The notes beneath the pieces were generated by a model, which saw only the letters and a list, made by a program, of their open reading frames with translations, had not been told where the DNA came from and did not search any database. A stretch of 64,000 bases of DNA. Origin: Melioribacteraceae bacterium (lineage in GTDB: Bacteria; Bacteroidota; Ignavibacteria; Ignavibacteriales; Melioribacteraceae). The stretch is taken from NCBI GenBank assembly GCA_026417375.1, contig JAOADJ010000004.1, positions 25,177-89,176 on the forward strand. The letters run 5' to 3'. Positions 26,892-36,252 of this stretch are shown here, piece by piece (position 1 is the stretch's first letter; the number at the start of each line of letters is the position of its first letter). A program made the translations under genes and the position numbers.

Positions 26892-28937
26892 TTACAACTT
26901 ATACAAATCTCTCATCATTTCTTCAAATTGTTCAAAATATAAAGCCTGATCAGCATCGCTTAAAGCTTTTGGTGGTTCTGGATGAAATTCAACCATAATA
27001 CCATGTGCACCAACAACTTTTGCTGCTTTAGCCAAAGGAACAACTTTATCTCTAATTCCAACTGCATGTGAAGGATCAACAATAATCGGCAAATGAGTTA
27101 ATTCTTTCAAAACTGGAACAGCACTCAAATCAAGTGTGTTACGAGTTGCAGTTTCAAAAGTTCTTATACCACGTTCACATAAAATTACTTGTCTGTTTCC
27201 ATGAGCTAAAATATACTCTGCAGAATTTAACCATTCTTCAATTGAAGCACTTAAACCACGTTTTAACATAACAGGTCTGTGAGATCTTCCCACTTCTTTC
27301 AACAATTCAAAATTCTGCATATTTCTTGCACCAATTTGTAGAATGTCTGCAGTTTTTGCTACTTCAGCAACTTGATCGATACTCATTACTTCGGTAATTA
27401 CCGGCATTTGATAATATCTGCCTGCCTCAACTAAGAAATTAAGTCCCTCATAACCAAGCCCCTGAAAACTATATGGTGAGGTTCTAGGTTTAAAGCATCC
27501 TCCGCGTAAAATATGTGCTCCATTTTCTTTTGCTTCTAATGCACACTTCAAAATCATTTCTTCATTTTCTACCGAACATGGACCGGCAATAACAATAAAA
27601 TTATTTCCACCAATTTCAACATCACGAACTTTAATTATCGTATCTTCAGATTTATAATCTCTGCTTGCTAATTTATAACTCTTAGGTTTAGATTTTTTAA
27701 CAACTATTTCCGGAGTTGATTTTACTTCCTCAACTTCTTTTTCAATTTCTTCTTCAACTTCATTAAATATTTTATTGTATTCCAACTTTGTTCTTTCTAA
27801 TTCTTGTGAAGGATAACTACCAAGAACTTTAATAAACCTTGTAAAATGTCCAAGCTCATCCATTACTTTTTTAATATTTTCATCTTCAATATTTCCTTCA
27901 AAATCAAGATAAAACATTTCTTCCCAGGGATTACCTAAAATTGGACGTGATTCCAGTTTTGTTAAATTGACTTTATATTTTCTGAAAACACTTAAAGCAT
28001 CAACCAATGAACCAGGTGTATGTGATGTTGCCATTACAATAGAGGTTTTACTTTGAATTCTCGGATCAACTTTTTGTGGTTTCCGGGACGCAATTAAAAA
28101 TCTTGTATAATTATCCGTTTGATTAGCTATATCAGACTTTAAAATTTTTAATCCATATAAATTTGCGGCTTCTTCACTTGCGATTGCAACAAAGTAAGGA
28201 TTTTGTTCTTCACTTATTTTTTGAACAGACATTGCAGTGTCAGCAAAATATTCTATTGCTGCTTTTGGAATTGATTCTAAAAATTTACTACACTGAGATG
28301 CTGCCTGATGATGTGCATAAACTTTTTTAATTTTATTAAATGGTATATCTTCAACACCAATTAAACAATGTTTTACCTGAAATCTTTCTTCACCAATAAT
28401 TGAAAGTGTAGTATGCAAAAGAACATCATATACTTCATTTATTCCTCCACTTGTTGTATTTTCAATTGGAAGAATTGCATAATCACTTTCCCCTTTTTCA
28501 ACACTTTCAACAACTTCACTAAAAAGTTTTTTGAAAACAAAATTTAAATCGTACCCCGAATGAGCAAAAAATTTTTGTGCCGCTAAATAACTATATGAAC
28601 CCTCAATACCTTGAAATGCAATTTTTATGGATTTTCCTTTTTCATGTCTGTTTAATTTAGATTGAACAAAGTTTTGTTGTAATCTTACAGAATCCTCAAT
28701 TATTTCATAAAATATTTTTGTTACATAATGTGAATCAAGTCCTCTTTTCTTTGCAAGTTTAACCAATCTTTTTAATAAGTCAGCTTCTCTAATTTGATCT
28801 CTGATAGGACTTTTAGAAAATTCTTTTGCAATAATAACTTCTTTGCTTAATTCTCTTCTTTTCGAAAGTAAATCAATTAAAGTTTCATCTAATTTATTTA
28901 TTTGTTTTCTAACTTCGGGTAATTTTTTTTTCTTCAT
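26892..28937 (-). CDS. pheA: Trifunctional chorismate mutase / prephenate dehydratase (ACT) / DAHP synthase
   Basis: The 681-residue protein joins four domains. Residues about 5-90 are an AroQ chorismate mutase ([34 protein letters not shown]). Residues about 105-290 are prephenate dehydratase ([29 protein letters not shown] with the catalytic TRF). Residues about 300-385 are an ACT domain ([23 protein letters not shown]) that binds phenylalanine. After a Glu-rich linker, residues about 430-681 are a type I-beta DAHP synthase ([41 protein letters not shown]). It therefore combines the first step of the shikimate pathway with the two steps leading to phenylpyruvate, under one ACT sensor. It is monocistronic. 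Confidence 0.94.
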   Translation of the reverse strand: MKKKKLPEVRKQINKLDETLIDLLSKRRELSKEVIIAKEFSKSPIRDQIREADLLKRLVKLAKKRGLDSHYVTKIFYEIIEDSVRLQQNFVQSKLNRHEKGKSIKIAFQGIEGSYSYLAAQKFFAHSGYDLNFVFKKLFSEVVESVEKGESDYAILPIENTTSGGINEVYDVLLHTTLSIIGEERFQVKHCLIGVEDIPFNKIKKVYAHHQAASQCSKFLESIPKAAIEYFADTAMSVQKISEEQNPYFVAIASEEAANLYGLKILKSDIANQTDNYTRFLIASRKPQKVDPRIQSKTSIVMATSHTPGSLVDALSVFRKYKVNLTKLESRPILGNPWEEMFYLDFEGNIEDENIKKVMDELGHFTRFIKVLGSYPSQELERTKLEYNKIFNEVEEEIEKEVEEVKSTPEIVVKKSKPKSYKLASRDYKSEDTIIKVRDVEIGGNNFIVIAGPCSVENEEMILKCALEAKENGAHILRGGCFKPRTSPYSFQGLGYEGLNFLVEAGRYYQMPVITEVMSIDQVAEVAKTADILQIGARNMQNFELLKEVGRSHRPVMLKRGLSASIEEWLNSAEYILAHGNRQVILCERGIRTFETATRNTLDLSAVPVLKELTHLPIIVDPSHAVGIRDKVVPLAKAAKVVGAHGIMVEFHPEPPKALSDADQALYFEQFEEMMRDLYKL

Positions 28938-29004
28938 AAAAATAATCTTCTTTTTGAGAGGCGAATGTAAAAAAAAATTAAAGTTAAATAAAACATAATT
29001 TATC

Positions 29005-29034
29005 TTGACAATAAGGTCTTATTATAATAGTTTT
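29005..29034 (+). promoter_or_regulatory. Candidate promoter of the electron-transfer operon
   Basis: TTGACA at 29005-29010 is followed 17 bases later by TAGTTT (29028-29033); a better TATAAT at 29023 has only 12 bases of spacing. TAGTTTTT also fits the Bacteroidetes-type TAnnTTTG element. It is about 50-75 bases upstream of the first gene of the block. Which element is used cannot be decided from sequence. Confidence 0.35.
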
Positions 29035-29081
29035 TAATTAGAAATTTTAAGCGTCAAAAAAACAAATAAATGGAGACGCAT

Positions 29082-29990
29082 ATGGCAAATCAAACAAGAA
29101 GAAATTTTATCAAGACTTCTGCTTTAATAACATCAGCAACAATTGGATTAACAAACAAATCAAAAGCCGCTCCAAAGTATATTTTATCCGAAGATCGAAT
29201 GGGTGTTTTAGTTGATACGACTGTTTGCATTGGTTGTAGAAAATGTGAATGGGCATGTAAAGTTGAACATAATTTACCTACTTCCGCCATTGAAACATAT
29301 GATGACAGATCTGTTTTTAATGAAAAAAGAAGACCAAATGACAAAGCATTAACTGTTGTTAATGAATATCCAAACGATTATTCGGATAAGTTTCCAATTA
29401 ATGTAAAAGTTCAATGTATGCATTGTGATAAACCAGCTTGTTTATCTGCTTGCATAGTAGGTGCATTTTCAAAACATGAAAATGGTGCTGTTACATGGGA
29501 TACTTCTAAATGTATTGGATGTCGTTACTGTATGGTTGCTTGCCCATTTCAGATTCCCGCATTTGAATTTGAAAAAGCTTTAAAACCAGATATTAAAAAG
29601 TGTGATTTTTGTTATGAACAAAGAACATCGAAAGGTAAACTTCCGGCCTGTGTTGAAATTTGTCCGGTTGAAGCAATTACATTTGGAAGACGAGAGGATT
29701 TAATTAAAACAGCTCGTCAAAAAATAAAGATATACCCTAATCGATACATTAACAGAATTTTTGGCGAATATGAAGTTGGTGGAACTTCATGGTTATACCT
29801 TGCAAGTAAAGAATTTGAAAAATTAGATTTTCCAAAACTTGGTAAAGATCCGGCTCCTGGTGTAAGCGAAGCAATTCAACATGGTATCTTCGCTTATTTT
29901 GTTCCACCCGTTGCTCTTTATGCTCTTTTGGGTGGAATAATGTGGATTAATAAAAACAAAAAATCCAAAGAAAAGGAACAGGAGAAATAA
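29082..29990 (+). CDS. Tat-exported four-cluster ferredoxin subunit (HybA/HmcB/ExtO-like)
   Basis: Start at ATG 29082: GGAG at 29072-29075 is ideally placed for it, and that motif overlaps an alternative ATG at 29070. The 302-residue protein starts with a twin-arginine signal (TRRNFIKTSALI) and has four Cys groups typical of 4Fe-4S dicluster electron-transfer subunits: CIGCRKCEWAC, CMHCDKPACLSAC, CIGCRYCMVACPF and CDFCYEQ...CVEICP. A C-terminal membrane helix (FVPPVALYALLGGIMWI) anchors it, as in HybA. It would pass electrons between the NrfD-like subunit encoded one base downstream and periplasmic cytochromes. No hydrogenase subunits are present, so it is not part of a hydrogenase here. Confidence 0.93.
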   Translation: MANQTRRNFIKTSALITSATIGLTNKSKAAPKYILSEDRMGVLVDTTVCIGCRKCEWACKVEHNLPTSAIETYDDRSVFNEKRRPNDKALTVVNEYPNDYSDKFPINVKVQCMHCDKPACLSACIVGAFSKHENGAVTWDTSKCIGCRYCMVACPFQIPAFEFEKALKPDIKKCDFCYEQRTSKGKLPACVEICPVEAITFGRREDLIKTARQKIKIYPNRYINRIFGEYEVGGTSWLYLASKEFEKLDFPKLGKDPAPGVSEAIQHGIFAYFVPPVALYALLGGIMWINKNKKSKEKEQEK

Positions 29991-29991
29991 G

Positions 29992-31230
29992 ATGGAAAAT
30001 CTAAAACCAACAATACTTCAAAAGAAATTTTTCACTCCTGCTGTTATTGGTTTAACTGTATTAGCAATTAATGGAATTATTTTTTTAATGATAAGATTTT
30101 TATGGGGAATTGGTGCAGTAACTAATTTAAATAATCAATATCCCTGGGGAATTTGGATTGGAATAGATGTGGCAGCAGGTGTAGCATTGGCGGCGGGTGG
30201 TTTTACTACAGCTGCTCTTGGTCATATAATGCATAAAGATCAATATCATGCAATAATTCGTCCTGCTCTTTTAACGGCAATGCTTGGTTACACTTTTGTG
30301 GCTCTAAGTGTTATGATAGACTTAGGTAGATACTATTACATTTGGCATCCTTTGATAATGTGGAATGGTAGTTCAGTTCTTTTTGAAGTTGGTATGTGTG
30401 TAATGATTTATGTGACCGTTTTATATATCGAATTCTTACCAATAGTGACAGAAAGATTTATTGGAAGAGTTAATTTACCTTCTTTTCTTTCAAAGTTTAA
30501 TAAACCATTAGATAAATTTTTAAGAACATTAGATCGTGGTCTTGAAAAAACAATGTTCATATTTATAATTGCTGGTGTTGTACTTTCCTGTCTACATCAA
30601 TCTTCATTGGGTACACTAATGGTAATTGCAGGACCTAAAATGCATCCTCTTTGGCAAACTCCGGTACTTCCTCTTTTGTTTTTGCTTTCTGCTATCTCAG
30701 TTGGTTTTCCGATGGTTATTATGGAATCTTATTTAACTTCAAAAAGTTTTGGCCTTAAACCTGAAACTAATATTCTTTCTGATCTTTCCAACATTGTAGC
30801 TCCTTTATTAGGTATTTATTTAGCATTTAAAATTGGTGATATGGTAATTCGTCAAACATTTGTTTATTTGACCGAAGTTAATACCGAAAGTATAATGTTT
30901 ACATTGGAAATTTTAATTGGTGTAATAATTCCGCTAAGAATGTTTTTATCAAATGAAATAAAAAAATCACCAACAGGAATGGCAATTGCTTCATTTTTAG
31001 TTGTATTAGGTGTTTTATTAAATAGAATTAATAATTTTCTTGTGGCTTATAATCCACCATATTCATCAAAAGCATATTTTCCCTCATTTGGAGAAATTAG
31101 TGTTACAATTGGATTTATAGCTTTAGAAATATTATTGTTTAGATTTTTTGTGTTGAATTTTCCTATTGTAAGTTTACCTGTTTATTCAACTCCTCAAGCT
31201 AAATTTACTATAAGAGGAGGTTCAAAATGA
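29992..31230 (+). CDS. NrfD/HybB-family integral membrane quinone-interacting subunit
   Basis: The 412-residue protein has about ten membrane helices and the HybB-type pattern NNQYPWGIWIGIDVAAGVALAAGGF, ALLTAMLGYTFVALSVMIDLGRYYYIWHP and SSLGTLMVIAGPKMHPLWQTP. These subunits contain no heme but host a quinone site and exchange electrons with a Fe-S partner, here the preceding gene product. It follows that gene by one base, and its stop overlaps the ATG of the 13-heme cytochrome (ATGA). Direction (quinol oxidation or quinone reduction) cannot be read from sequence; in this context quinol oxidation feeding the cytochromes is the simplest reading. Confidence 0.94.
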   Translation: MENLKPTILQKKFFTPAVIGLTVLAINGIIFLMIRFLWGIGAVTNLNNQYPWGIWIGIDVAAGVALAAGGFTTAALGHIMHKDQYHAIIRPALLTAMLGYTFVALSVMIDLGRYYYIWHPLIMWNGSSVLFEVGMCVMIYVTVLYIEFLPIVTERFIGRVNLPSFLSKFNKPLDKFLRTLDRGLEKTMFIFIIAGVVLSCLHQSSLGTLMVIAGPKMHPLWQTPVLPLLFLLSAISVGFPMVIMESYLTSKSFGLKPETNILSDLSNIVAPLLGIYLAFKIGDMVIRQTFVYLTEVNTESIMFTLEILIGVIIPLRMFLSNEIKKSPTGMAIASFLVVLGVLLNRINNFLVAYNPPYSSKAYFPSFGEISVTIGFIALEILLFRFFVLNFPIVSLPVYSTPQAKFTIRGGSK

Positions 31231-32345
31231 AAAAATTTGTTTTGTTCATTTTCGTTTTACCTTTATTGATTTATAGTCAAACAAAAATTAATGTAAATCA
31301 TAAGTATCAGGAATTAAAGTGTAAAACATGTCATAGCTGTGATATTCCAACTAAAGAAAAGCCATGTTTAATTGAATGCCCGCGAGATAAAATGGTTTCT
31401 GTAACTCAAAAACCTGAAGATGGTCCCGAAATATTGACTATTAATAAAATAAAATTTGAAAATGATCTTTATAAGCCTGTTACTTTCACACATCGGTTAC
31501 ATGCTGAAATGTCTGATATGGCTGGTGGTTGTAAAATGTGTCATCATTATAATCCCCCGGGTAAAATTATTGGATGTATAGATTGTCATCAAATTGAAAG
31601 GAACAGAATTGATATTAGTAAACCGGATTTGAAAGGAGCTTATCATCAGCAATGTATGAATTGTCATCGTCAATGGAGTGGAAAAGTTGAGTGTGAAAGT
31701 TGTCATGAATTAAATTCTTCTCAAAAATCTGAGAATCAAAAAACTATTAATTCAAGTAAAAAGATGCATCCTAAAATTGAAGTGCCTGCAATTATTAAAT
31801 ATGAAACACCAAAAACAAAAGGAAATCTTGTGTTATTTCTACATAATGAACATATAAAAACATTTTCTTTAGATTGCCAAAATTGTCATTCAAATGAAAG
31901 TTGTAATAAATGTCATTATAAATTCAATCCAAAACCGGAAAAATTAAAAAGTACATTAGAAAAACATTTAAAGTGTTCCAATTGTCATAATACCAAATCG
32001 AATTGTAGTTTTTGTCATTCTAATAATCCACAAAGGGAATTTAATCATTTTGCAAGAACAGGATTTGATATTTCAAATTATCATGTAAAATTAACTTGTC
32101 AAAGATGTCATATTGAAAAAGGAAAATTCACAGGGTTAGTTTCTGATTGCTCTTCTTGTCATGGTGTCTGGTCAAAAAGTAATTTCAAACATACTGTTGT
32201 AGGTTTACAATTAGATGAAACACATAATGAATTTGATTGTACAGAATGTCATCAAGAAAAAAATTATAAAAGACCGGGTTGTAAAAACTGTCACGAAGAT
32301 AAAACATACCCAAAAGAAAAACCGGGTAAATTGGTAAAGAAATAA
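31227..32345 (+). CDS. Exported 13-heme c-type cytochrome
   Basis: The 372-residue protein has a signal peptide (MKKFVLFIFVLPLLIYSQ) and thirteen CXXCH sites spread along the whole chain, from CKTCH near residue 32 to CKNCH near 352. Many extra His residues lie before CXXCH motifs (FTHRLHAEM, FLHNEHIK, FNHFARTG), as for bis-His class III-type cytochromes. It is translationally coupled to the NrfD-like gene on one side and the sensor-kinase gene on the other, so it is probably the periplasmic electron acceptor of the Fe-S/NrfD module. Comparable to the c-type subunit of the Ext/Hmc-like modules. Confidence 0.93.
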   Translation: MKKFVLFIFVLPLLIYSQTKINVNHKYQELKCKTCHSCDIPTKEKPCLIECPRDKMVSVTQKPEDGPEILTINKIKFENDLYKPVTFTHRLHAEMSDMAGGCKMCHHYNPPGKIIGCIDCHQIERNRIDISKPDLKGAYHQQCMNCHRQWSGKVECESCHELNSSQKSENQKTINSSKKMHPKIEVPAIIKYETPKTKGNLVLFLHNEHIKTFSLDCQNCHSNESCNKCHYKFNPKPEKLKSTLEKHLKCSNCHNTKSNCSFCHSNNPQREFNHFARTGFDISNYHVKLTCQRCHIEKGKFTGLVSDCSSCHGVWSKSNFKHTVVGLQLDETHNEFDCTECHQEKNYKRPGCKNCHEDKTYPKEKPGKLVKK

Positions 32346-34213
32346 TGTTTAATACTATTAGCTCAAAATTAATTTTAATTGTTGGTTTTACTGCATTAAT
32401 AATTATCGCAATTTATTCATATCTGAATATTAAGAACCAAACAGATGTTCTTTTATCTGAAGTAGAAAGACATGGTAATCAATTAAGTGATATGTTAAAA
32501 AATGCTACTGATAATTTAATGATGCGAAATGATCGTGTAAGATTACAAGAAATAGTTGAACGAGTTGGAAATGACCCGTTAATTCATAATATCAGAATAT
32601 TAAATAAAGAAGGTGAGATAATATATTCATCTACTCATAAAGATATTGGAATGATGTTAGACAAAAAAGCGGAAAGTTGCTTTGCTTGTCATGCTGAAAA
32701 TAAACCTTTGGAAAAACTTCCAATCAAAAATAGAACAAGAATTTTTTCGACAAAAGAACATTCATCAAGAATTCTTGGAATTATTAATCCAATTGATAAC
32801 AAACCAAAATGTTACCAAGCAGATTGTCATGCACATTCAGAAAATTCAACAGTACTTGGAGTTTTAGATATTACTCTTTCACTACAAGAAGTTGATAAAC
32901 AAATTCTTCATAATGAAATACAAGGATTAATTTTTTCATTAATTGCAATTATATCCATTGGATTGATAATAATTTTTACAATAAAAATTTATGTTGATAA
33001 ACCTGTGAAAGAATTAGTTAAAGCCACTGAACAAATTGCTTCTGGAAATCTTTCATACAAAGTAAAAGATTTAGGAAATGATGAATTAGGAAAGTTGGCA
33101 AAAGCATTCAATGAAATGTCCCAAAAACTTGATGAAACTAACAAACAACTTTATCAATCATCTAAATTAGCGTCACTTGGTCAACTTGCTGCAGGTGTAG
33201 CACATGAAATAAATAATCCTTTAACCGGTGTTTTAACTTATAGCAGTTATTTACTAAAAAGAACAAAAGATAATCCACAACTTCAGGAAGATTTAAATGT
33301 TATTGTAAGAGAAACATTACGAAGCAGAGAAATAGTAAAAGGATTACTTGATTTTGCCCGGCAATCAACACCCAAAAAAATTCAAACCGATATAAATGAA
33401 ATAATTGAAAGAGCAATTTCTGTTGTCTCAAATCAATTAAAAATTAATCATATTACTTTAGAAAAAAATCTTTTTAAAAATTTACCATTAATTATTGCAG
33501 ATGCAAATCAACTTCAACAAGTAATCATAAATTTAATTGTTAATGCAATTGATGCAATTGAAAAAGGTGGAAAAATTAAAATATCTACTTCTGTTCTTAG
33601 TTTACCACCAAAAGGTATAATTCAAATTAAAAAAGCAGTTTGTAATAAGAATCATAATCTAATTGATTATCAACATAAAATTGCTGGATTGAATTCTATA
33701 AAACTGAAAATTAAAACGGCAACAAGTGAAGGTTTTGTATTTCTTGATCCTATTTACGGAAAAGATAGACATAACTTTGGAATTAATTTAAAACAAGGTG
33801 AAATATTAAATATTTCTTGTCCTACATGTGATAATTCATTAATTATTAAAAATGAAAAATGTCCTAAATGTGGTGGTCCAATTTACAAACTCAATATTCC
33901 AAATCAAGGATTTATAGAAGGATGCGCAACTTTCAAATCTGATTGGCAGAAATGGAATTATATCGATCAATTTGGAGAAATTAAATTTGTTGAAATAACC
34001 GTAGAAGATAATGGCTGTGGAATACCTCCTGAAAATTTAGATAAAATATTTGAACCATTTTTCACTACAAAAGGACAAAAAGGAACCGGCTTAGGTTTAT
34101 CTGTAATTTGGGGAATAATTGATAATCATAATGGAACAATTAACGTTCAAAGTGAAATTGGCAAAGGAACTATATTTACTATCAGACTTCCTGAAAAAGG
34201 AGAAGTTATTTAA
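32345..34213 (+). CDS. Sensor histidine kinase with periplasmic heme-type motifs and a zinc-ribbon insertion in its ATPase
   Basis: The 622-residue protein has a membrane helix (8-26), a periplasmic domain (27-190) with CFACH (112-116) and CYQADCH (156-162, a CX4CH), a second helix (194-214), HAMP (about 215-270), a HisKA box with His287 (GVAHEINNPL) and an HATPase (N-box near 393-404, DNGCGIP at 555, GTGLGLSVIWG at 580). Between N-box and G1 box lies an insertion of about 125 residues (420-547) carrying a zinc-ribbon-like CPTC...CPKC (492-509). The periplasmic Cys-His motifs suggest c-type heme redox sensing. It is coupled by TAATG junctions to the cytochrome gene before and the regulator after it. 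Confidence 0.92.
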   Translation: MFNTISSKLILIVGFTALIIIAIYSYLNIKNQTDVLLSEVERHGNQLSDMLKNATDNLMMRNDRVRLQEIVERVGNDPLIHNIRILNKEGEIIYSSTHKDIGMMLDKKAESCFACHAENKPLEKLPIKNRTRIFSTKEHSSRILGIINPIDNKPKCYQADCHAHSENSTVLGVLDITLSLQEVDKQILHNEIQGLIFSLIAIISIGLIIIFTIKIYVDKPVKELVKATEQIASGNLSYKVKDLGNDELGKLAKAFNEMSQKLDETNKQLYQSSKLASLGQLAAGVAHEINNPLTGVLTYSSYLLKRTKDNPQLQEDLNVIVRETLRSREIVKGLLDFARQSTPKKIQTDINEIIERAISVVSNQLKINHITLEKNLFKNLPLIIADANQLQQVIINLIVNAIDAIEKGGKIKISTSVLSLPPKGIIQIKKAVCNKNHNLIDYQHKIAGLNSIKLKIKTATSEGFVFLDPIYGKDRHNFGINLKQGEILNISCPTCDNSLIIKNEKCPKCGGPIYKLNIPNQGFIEGCATFKSDWQKWNYIDQFGEIKFVEITVEDNGCGIPPENLDKIFEPFFTTKGQKGTGLGLSVIWGIIDNHNGTINVQSEIGKGTIFTIRLPEKGEVI

Positions 34214-34998
34214 TGAAAGGAAATTATGACATACTTGTAATTGATGACGAAAAAGTTGTTATTGATTCTGTTATAAAAATTGCTCAACTTGAAAATTACA
34301 CAATTGATTTTTCATTCGAAGTTAATGAAGCATTAGAAAAATTGAAACAAAATGAATATCAGTTAATAATTTGCGATATAATGCTTCCAGAAATTGATGG
34401 ATTTCAATTTATAAATTTATTACAAAAAATAAATGAAGATACACCAATTGTAATGACTACAGGATATACAACAATTGAAAACGCAGTGAAATCTCTTTAT
34501 TTAGGTGCTATTGATTTTATACCAAAACCTTTTCTTTTAGATGAAATGTTGAGCTTATTAAAAAGAGGTTTGAAATATAAAAGTCTGCTTAATCAAAAAA
34601 GAAATAATTCAACTAATAATATTATTGTTTCTTGCCCATCAAAATATTTCAGACTTGGAATTTCTTGTTGGGCAAATATTGATAACGACGGTTCTGTGCT
34701 AATTGGCGCAACAAATTTTTTCATAAAATCAGTTGAACCAATTAATAAAATTGAACTACTTGAAAATGGTGAAATACTTACTCAAGCTTTAACTTGTGCA
34801 AAAATTATTTCTGGTGAATATGTTCATAATTTATATTCATCACTAAGTGGACGTATAATTGATGTAAATAAATTATTAATCCAAAAACCGGAAATCATTG
34901 AAAAAGATCCTTATTTCGAAGGTTGGCTTTACAGAATTATTCCACATGAATTAGATTACGAAAGACAAAAATTAATACCATGTGGTTCAGATAGATAA
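34213..34998 (+). CDS. Response regulator with C-terminal GcvH-like domain (soluble)
   Basis: Residues 1-125 of this 261-residue protein are an intact receiver: DDEK at 11-14, phospho-acceptor Asp55 in IICDIMLPEIDG, Thr in TTGYTT and Lys105 in PKPF. Residues about 146-244 resemble glycine-cleavage H protein: RLGISCWANIDNDGSVLIG, then SSLSGRIIDVNKLLIQKPEI and KDPYFEGWLYRI, which match the end of the GcvH fold. At the position of the lipoyl-Lys (eleven before the SG glycine) there is Glu202, so lipoylation is unlikely. There is no DNA-binding domain. Its start overlaps the kinase stop (TAATG), identifying the kinase as likely partner. Confidence 0.88.
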   Translation: MKGNYDILVIDDEKVVIDSVIKIAQLENYTIDFSFEVNEALEKLKQNEYQLIICDIMLPEIDGFQFINLLQKINEDTPIVMTTGYTTIENAVKSLYLGAIDFIPKPFLLDEMLSLLKRGLKYKSLLNQKRNNSTNNIIVSCPSKYFRLGISCWANIDNDGSVLIGATNFFIKSVEPINKIELLENGEILTQALTCAKIISGEYVHNLYSSLSGRIIDVNKLLIQKPEIIEKDPYFEGWLYRIIPHELDYERQKLIPCGSDR

Positions 34999-35021
34999 AT
35001 CTAAAAAACAGGAGAATAAAA

Positions 35022-36173
35022 ATGGGTTTCACATTATTAATTTTAGCATTTATTTTATTCATTGTAGCCGATATAATAATAAGATATTTTCTTAATAAAG
35101 TTAGAGAAACTAAATTAAGAAAAGAAAGAGAAGCAATTCTGACTGAAAGCATTAAAGTTGATTTTTCAACTGAAGCTAAATCATTAAAACGCACCGAAGT
35201 CCCAAATCCAAAAGCAAAAATTTTATGCGTTGATGATGAAGATGTAATTTTAGATAGCTTTAGAAAAATACTTGTACTGGATGGCTACTCAATTGATACA
35301 GTAAATAGCGGACCTGAAGCAATTAATTTAATTAAATCACATCATTATGATTTCGTATTCACAGATCTGAAAATGCCCGAAATGGATGGAGTAGAAGTTA
35401 CAAAAACTGTTAAACACCTCCGCCCCGATATTGATGTAATTATAATAACAGGATATGCAACAGTTGAAACCGCAGTTGAATGTATGAAATATGGAGCAAT
35501 GGATTATGTTCAAAAACCTTTCACTGAAGATGAACTATTAGACTTTACAAAAAAATCCTTAATTAAACGTCAAGATAGAATTCAAAAACAATTAAAACCA
35601 AGAGTACACATAACACATTTAAATGAAACAGAAAAAGTAAAATTTGGTGAATTTTCAATTCCGGGCGGTGTCTTTATTTCTGAAAGCCATACCTGGGCAG
35701 CAGTTTCTCAGGATGGCTCAGTAAAAATTGGAATTGATGATTTTGCTAAAAAATTAATTGGTGAAATTGATGATATTGAATTTCCTAATCTTGGAATGAA
35801 TGCAACCAAAGGGCAACCTCTTTTTTCAATCAAACAAAAAAATCGTATTGTAAAATTCAACTCTCCTATTTCAGGTATAATTTCTAAGCTTAATTATGAA
35901 TTAAAAGAAGATTTACATTCACTAAATTATTCAGTTTATGAAAAAAATTGGATTTGCATTATTGATGCCGATAAATTAGATACAGAACTTCAACAGCTAA
36001 AAATCGGAAAAAACGCTGTGGAATTTTACCAAAATGAAATTGATAAATTCTTAAAAGAAATGAAAGAGATTTTAAAAGATGATTCAAAATCTGATGAATT
36101 AGTTTGGGGTGAGCTACAAAATCTGGATGATAAAAATTGGTATTTTATAACTGGTGAGTTTTTTAATAAATAA
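35022..36173 (+). CDS. Membrane-anchored response regulator with C-terminal GcvH-like domain
   Basis: The 383-residue protein has one N-terminal membrane helix (4-22) followed by a basic stretch, placing the rest in the cytoplasm. A receiver spans about 64-182 (DDED, Asp115 in FVFTDLKMPEMDG, ITGYAT, Lys165 in QKPF). A GcvH-like domain spans about 218-317 (ISESHTWAAVSQDGSVKIG, GEIDDIEFPNLG, FNSPISGIISKLN), with Asn274 at the lipoyl-Lys position and Lys273 next to it. A C-terminal tail of about 65 residues is charged. It lacks DNA-binding motifs. It lies 23 bases after the soluble homologue and ends the tight block, pointing to a protein-level output at the membrane. Confidence 0.88.
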   Translation: MGFTLLILAFILFIVADIIIRYFLNKVRETKLRKEREAILTESIKVDFSTEAKSLKRTEVPNPKAKILCVDDEDVILDSFRKILVLDGYSIDTVNSGPEAINLIKSHHYDFVFTDLKMPEMDGVEVTKTVKHLRPDIDVIIITGYATVETAVECMKYGAMDYVQKPFTEDELLDFTKKSLIKRQDRIQKQLKPRVHITHLNETEKVKFGEFSIPGGVFISESHTWAAVSQDGSVKIGIDDFAKKLIGEIDDIEFPNLGMNATKGQPLFSIKQKNRIVKFNSPISGIISKLNYELKEDLHSLNYSVYEKNWICIIDADKLDTELQQLKIGKNAVEFYQNEIDKFLKEMKEILKDDSKSDELVWGELQNLDDKNWYFITGEFFNK

Positions 36174-36220
36174 AAGATTAAAAGTTCTTTATTATTAGTA
36201 TAAATTAAACAAATAATTAT

Positions 36221-36233
36221 TTGGAAATTCCAA
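36221..36233. promoter_or_regulatory. 13-base palindrome upstream of the 16-heme cytochrome gene
   Basis: TTGGAAATTCCAA is a perfect palindrome around a central A, in the 175-base gap between the GcvH-like regulator and the 16-heme cytochrome b/c gene. It lies 116 bases before the ATG, an appropriate place for an operator or activator site, but no factor can be named. Confidence 0.4.
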
Positions 36234-36252
36234 AATAACTAAATATTTTTAG

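Noticed and set aside
29070..29081. ATG 29070 as start of the Fe-S protein
   Set aside because: Its second and following bases form the GGAG ribosome site of ATG 29082, which also gives a Tat signal at the usual distance from the N-terminus. The same situation holds for hemB (58685 against 58697).
29082..31230. The Fe-S and NrfD-like genes as HybA/HybB of a NiFe hydrogenase
   Set aside because: No large or small hydrogenase subunit, maturation protease or hyp gene lies in the window. The neighbours are cytochromes and signalling proteins, so a hydrogenase call is not supported.
34213..36173. The GcvH-like domains as true lipoylated H proteins of glycine cleavage
   Set aside because: The lipoyl-Lys position is Glu or Asn, the domains are fused to receivers, and no gcvT, gcvP or lipoate gene is nearby.
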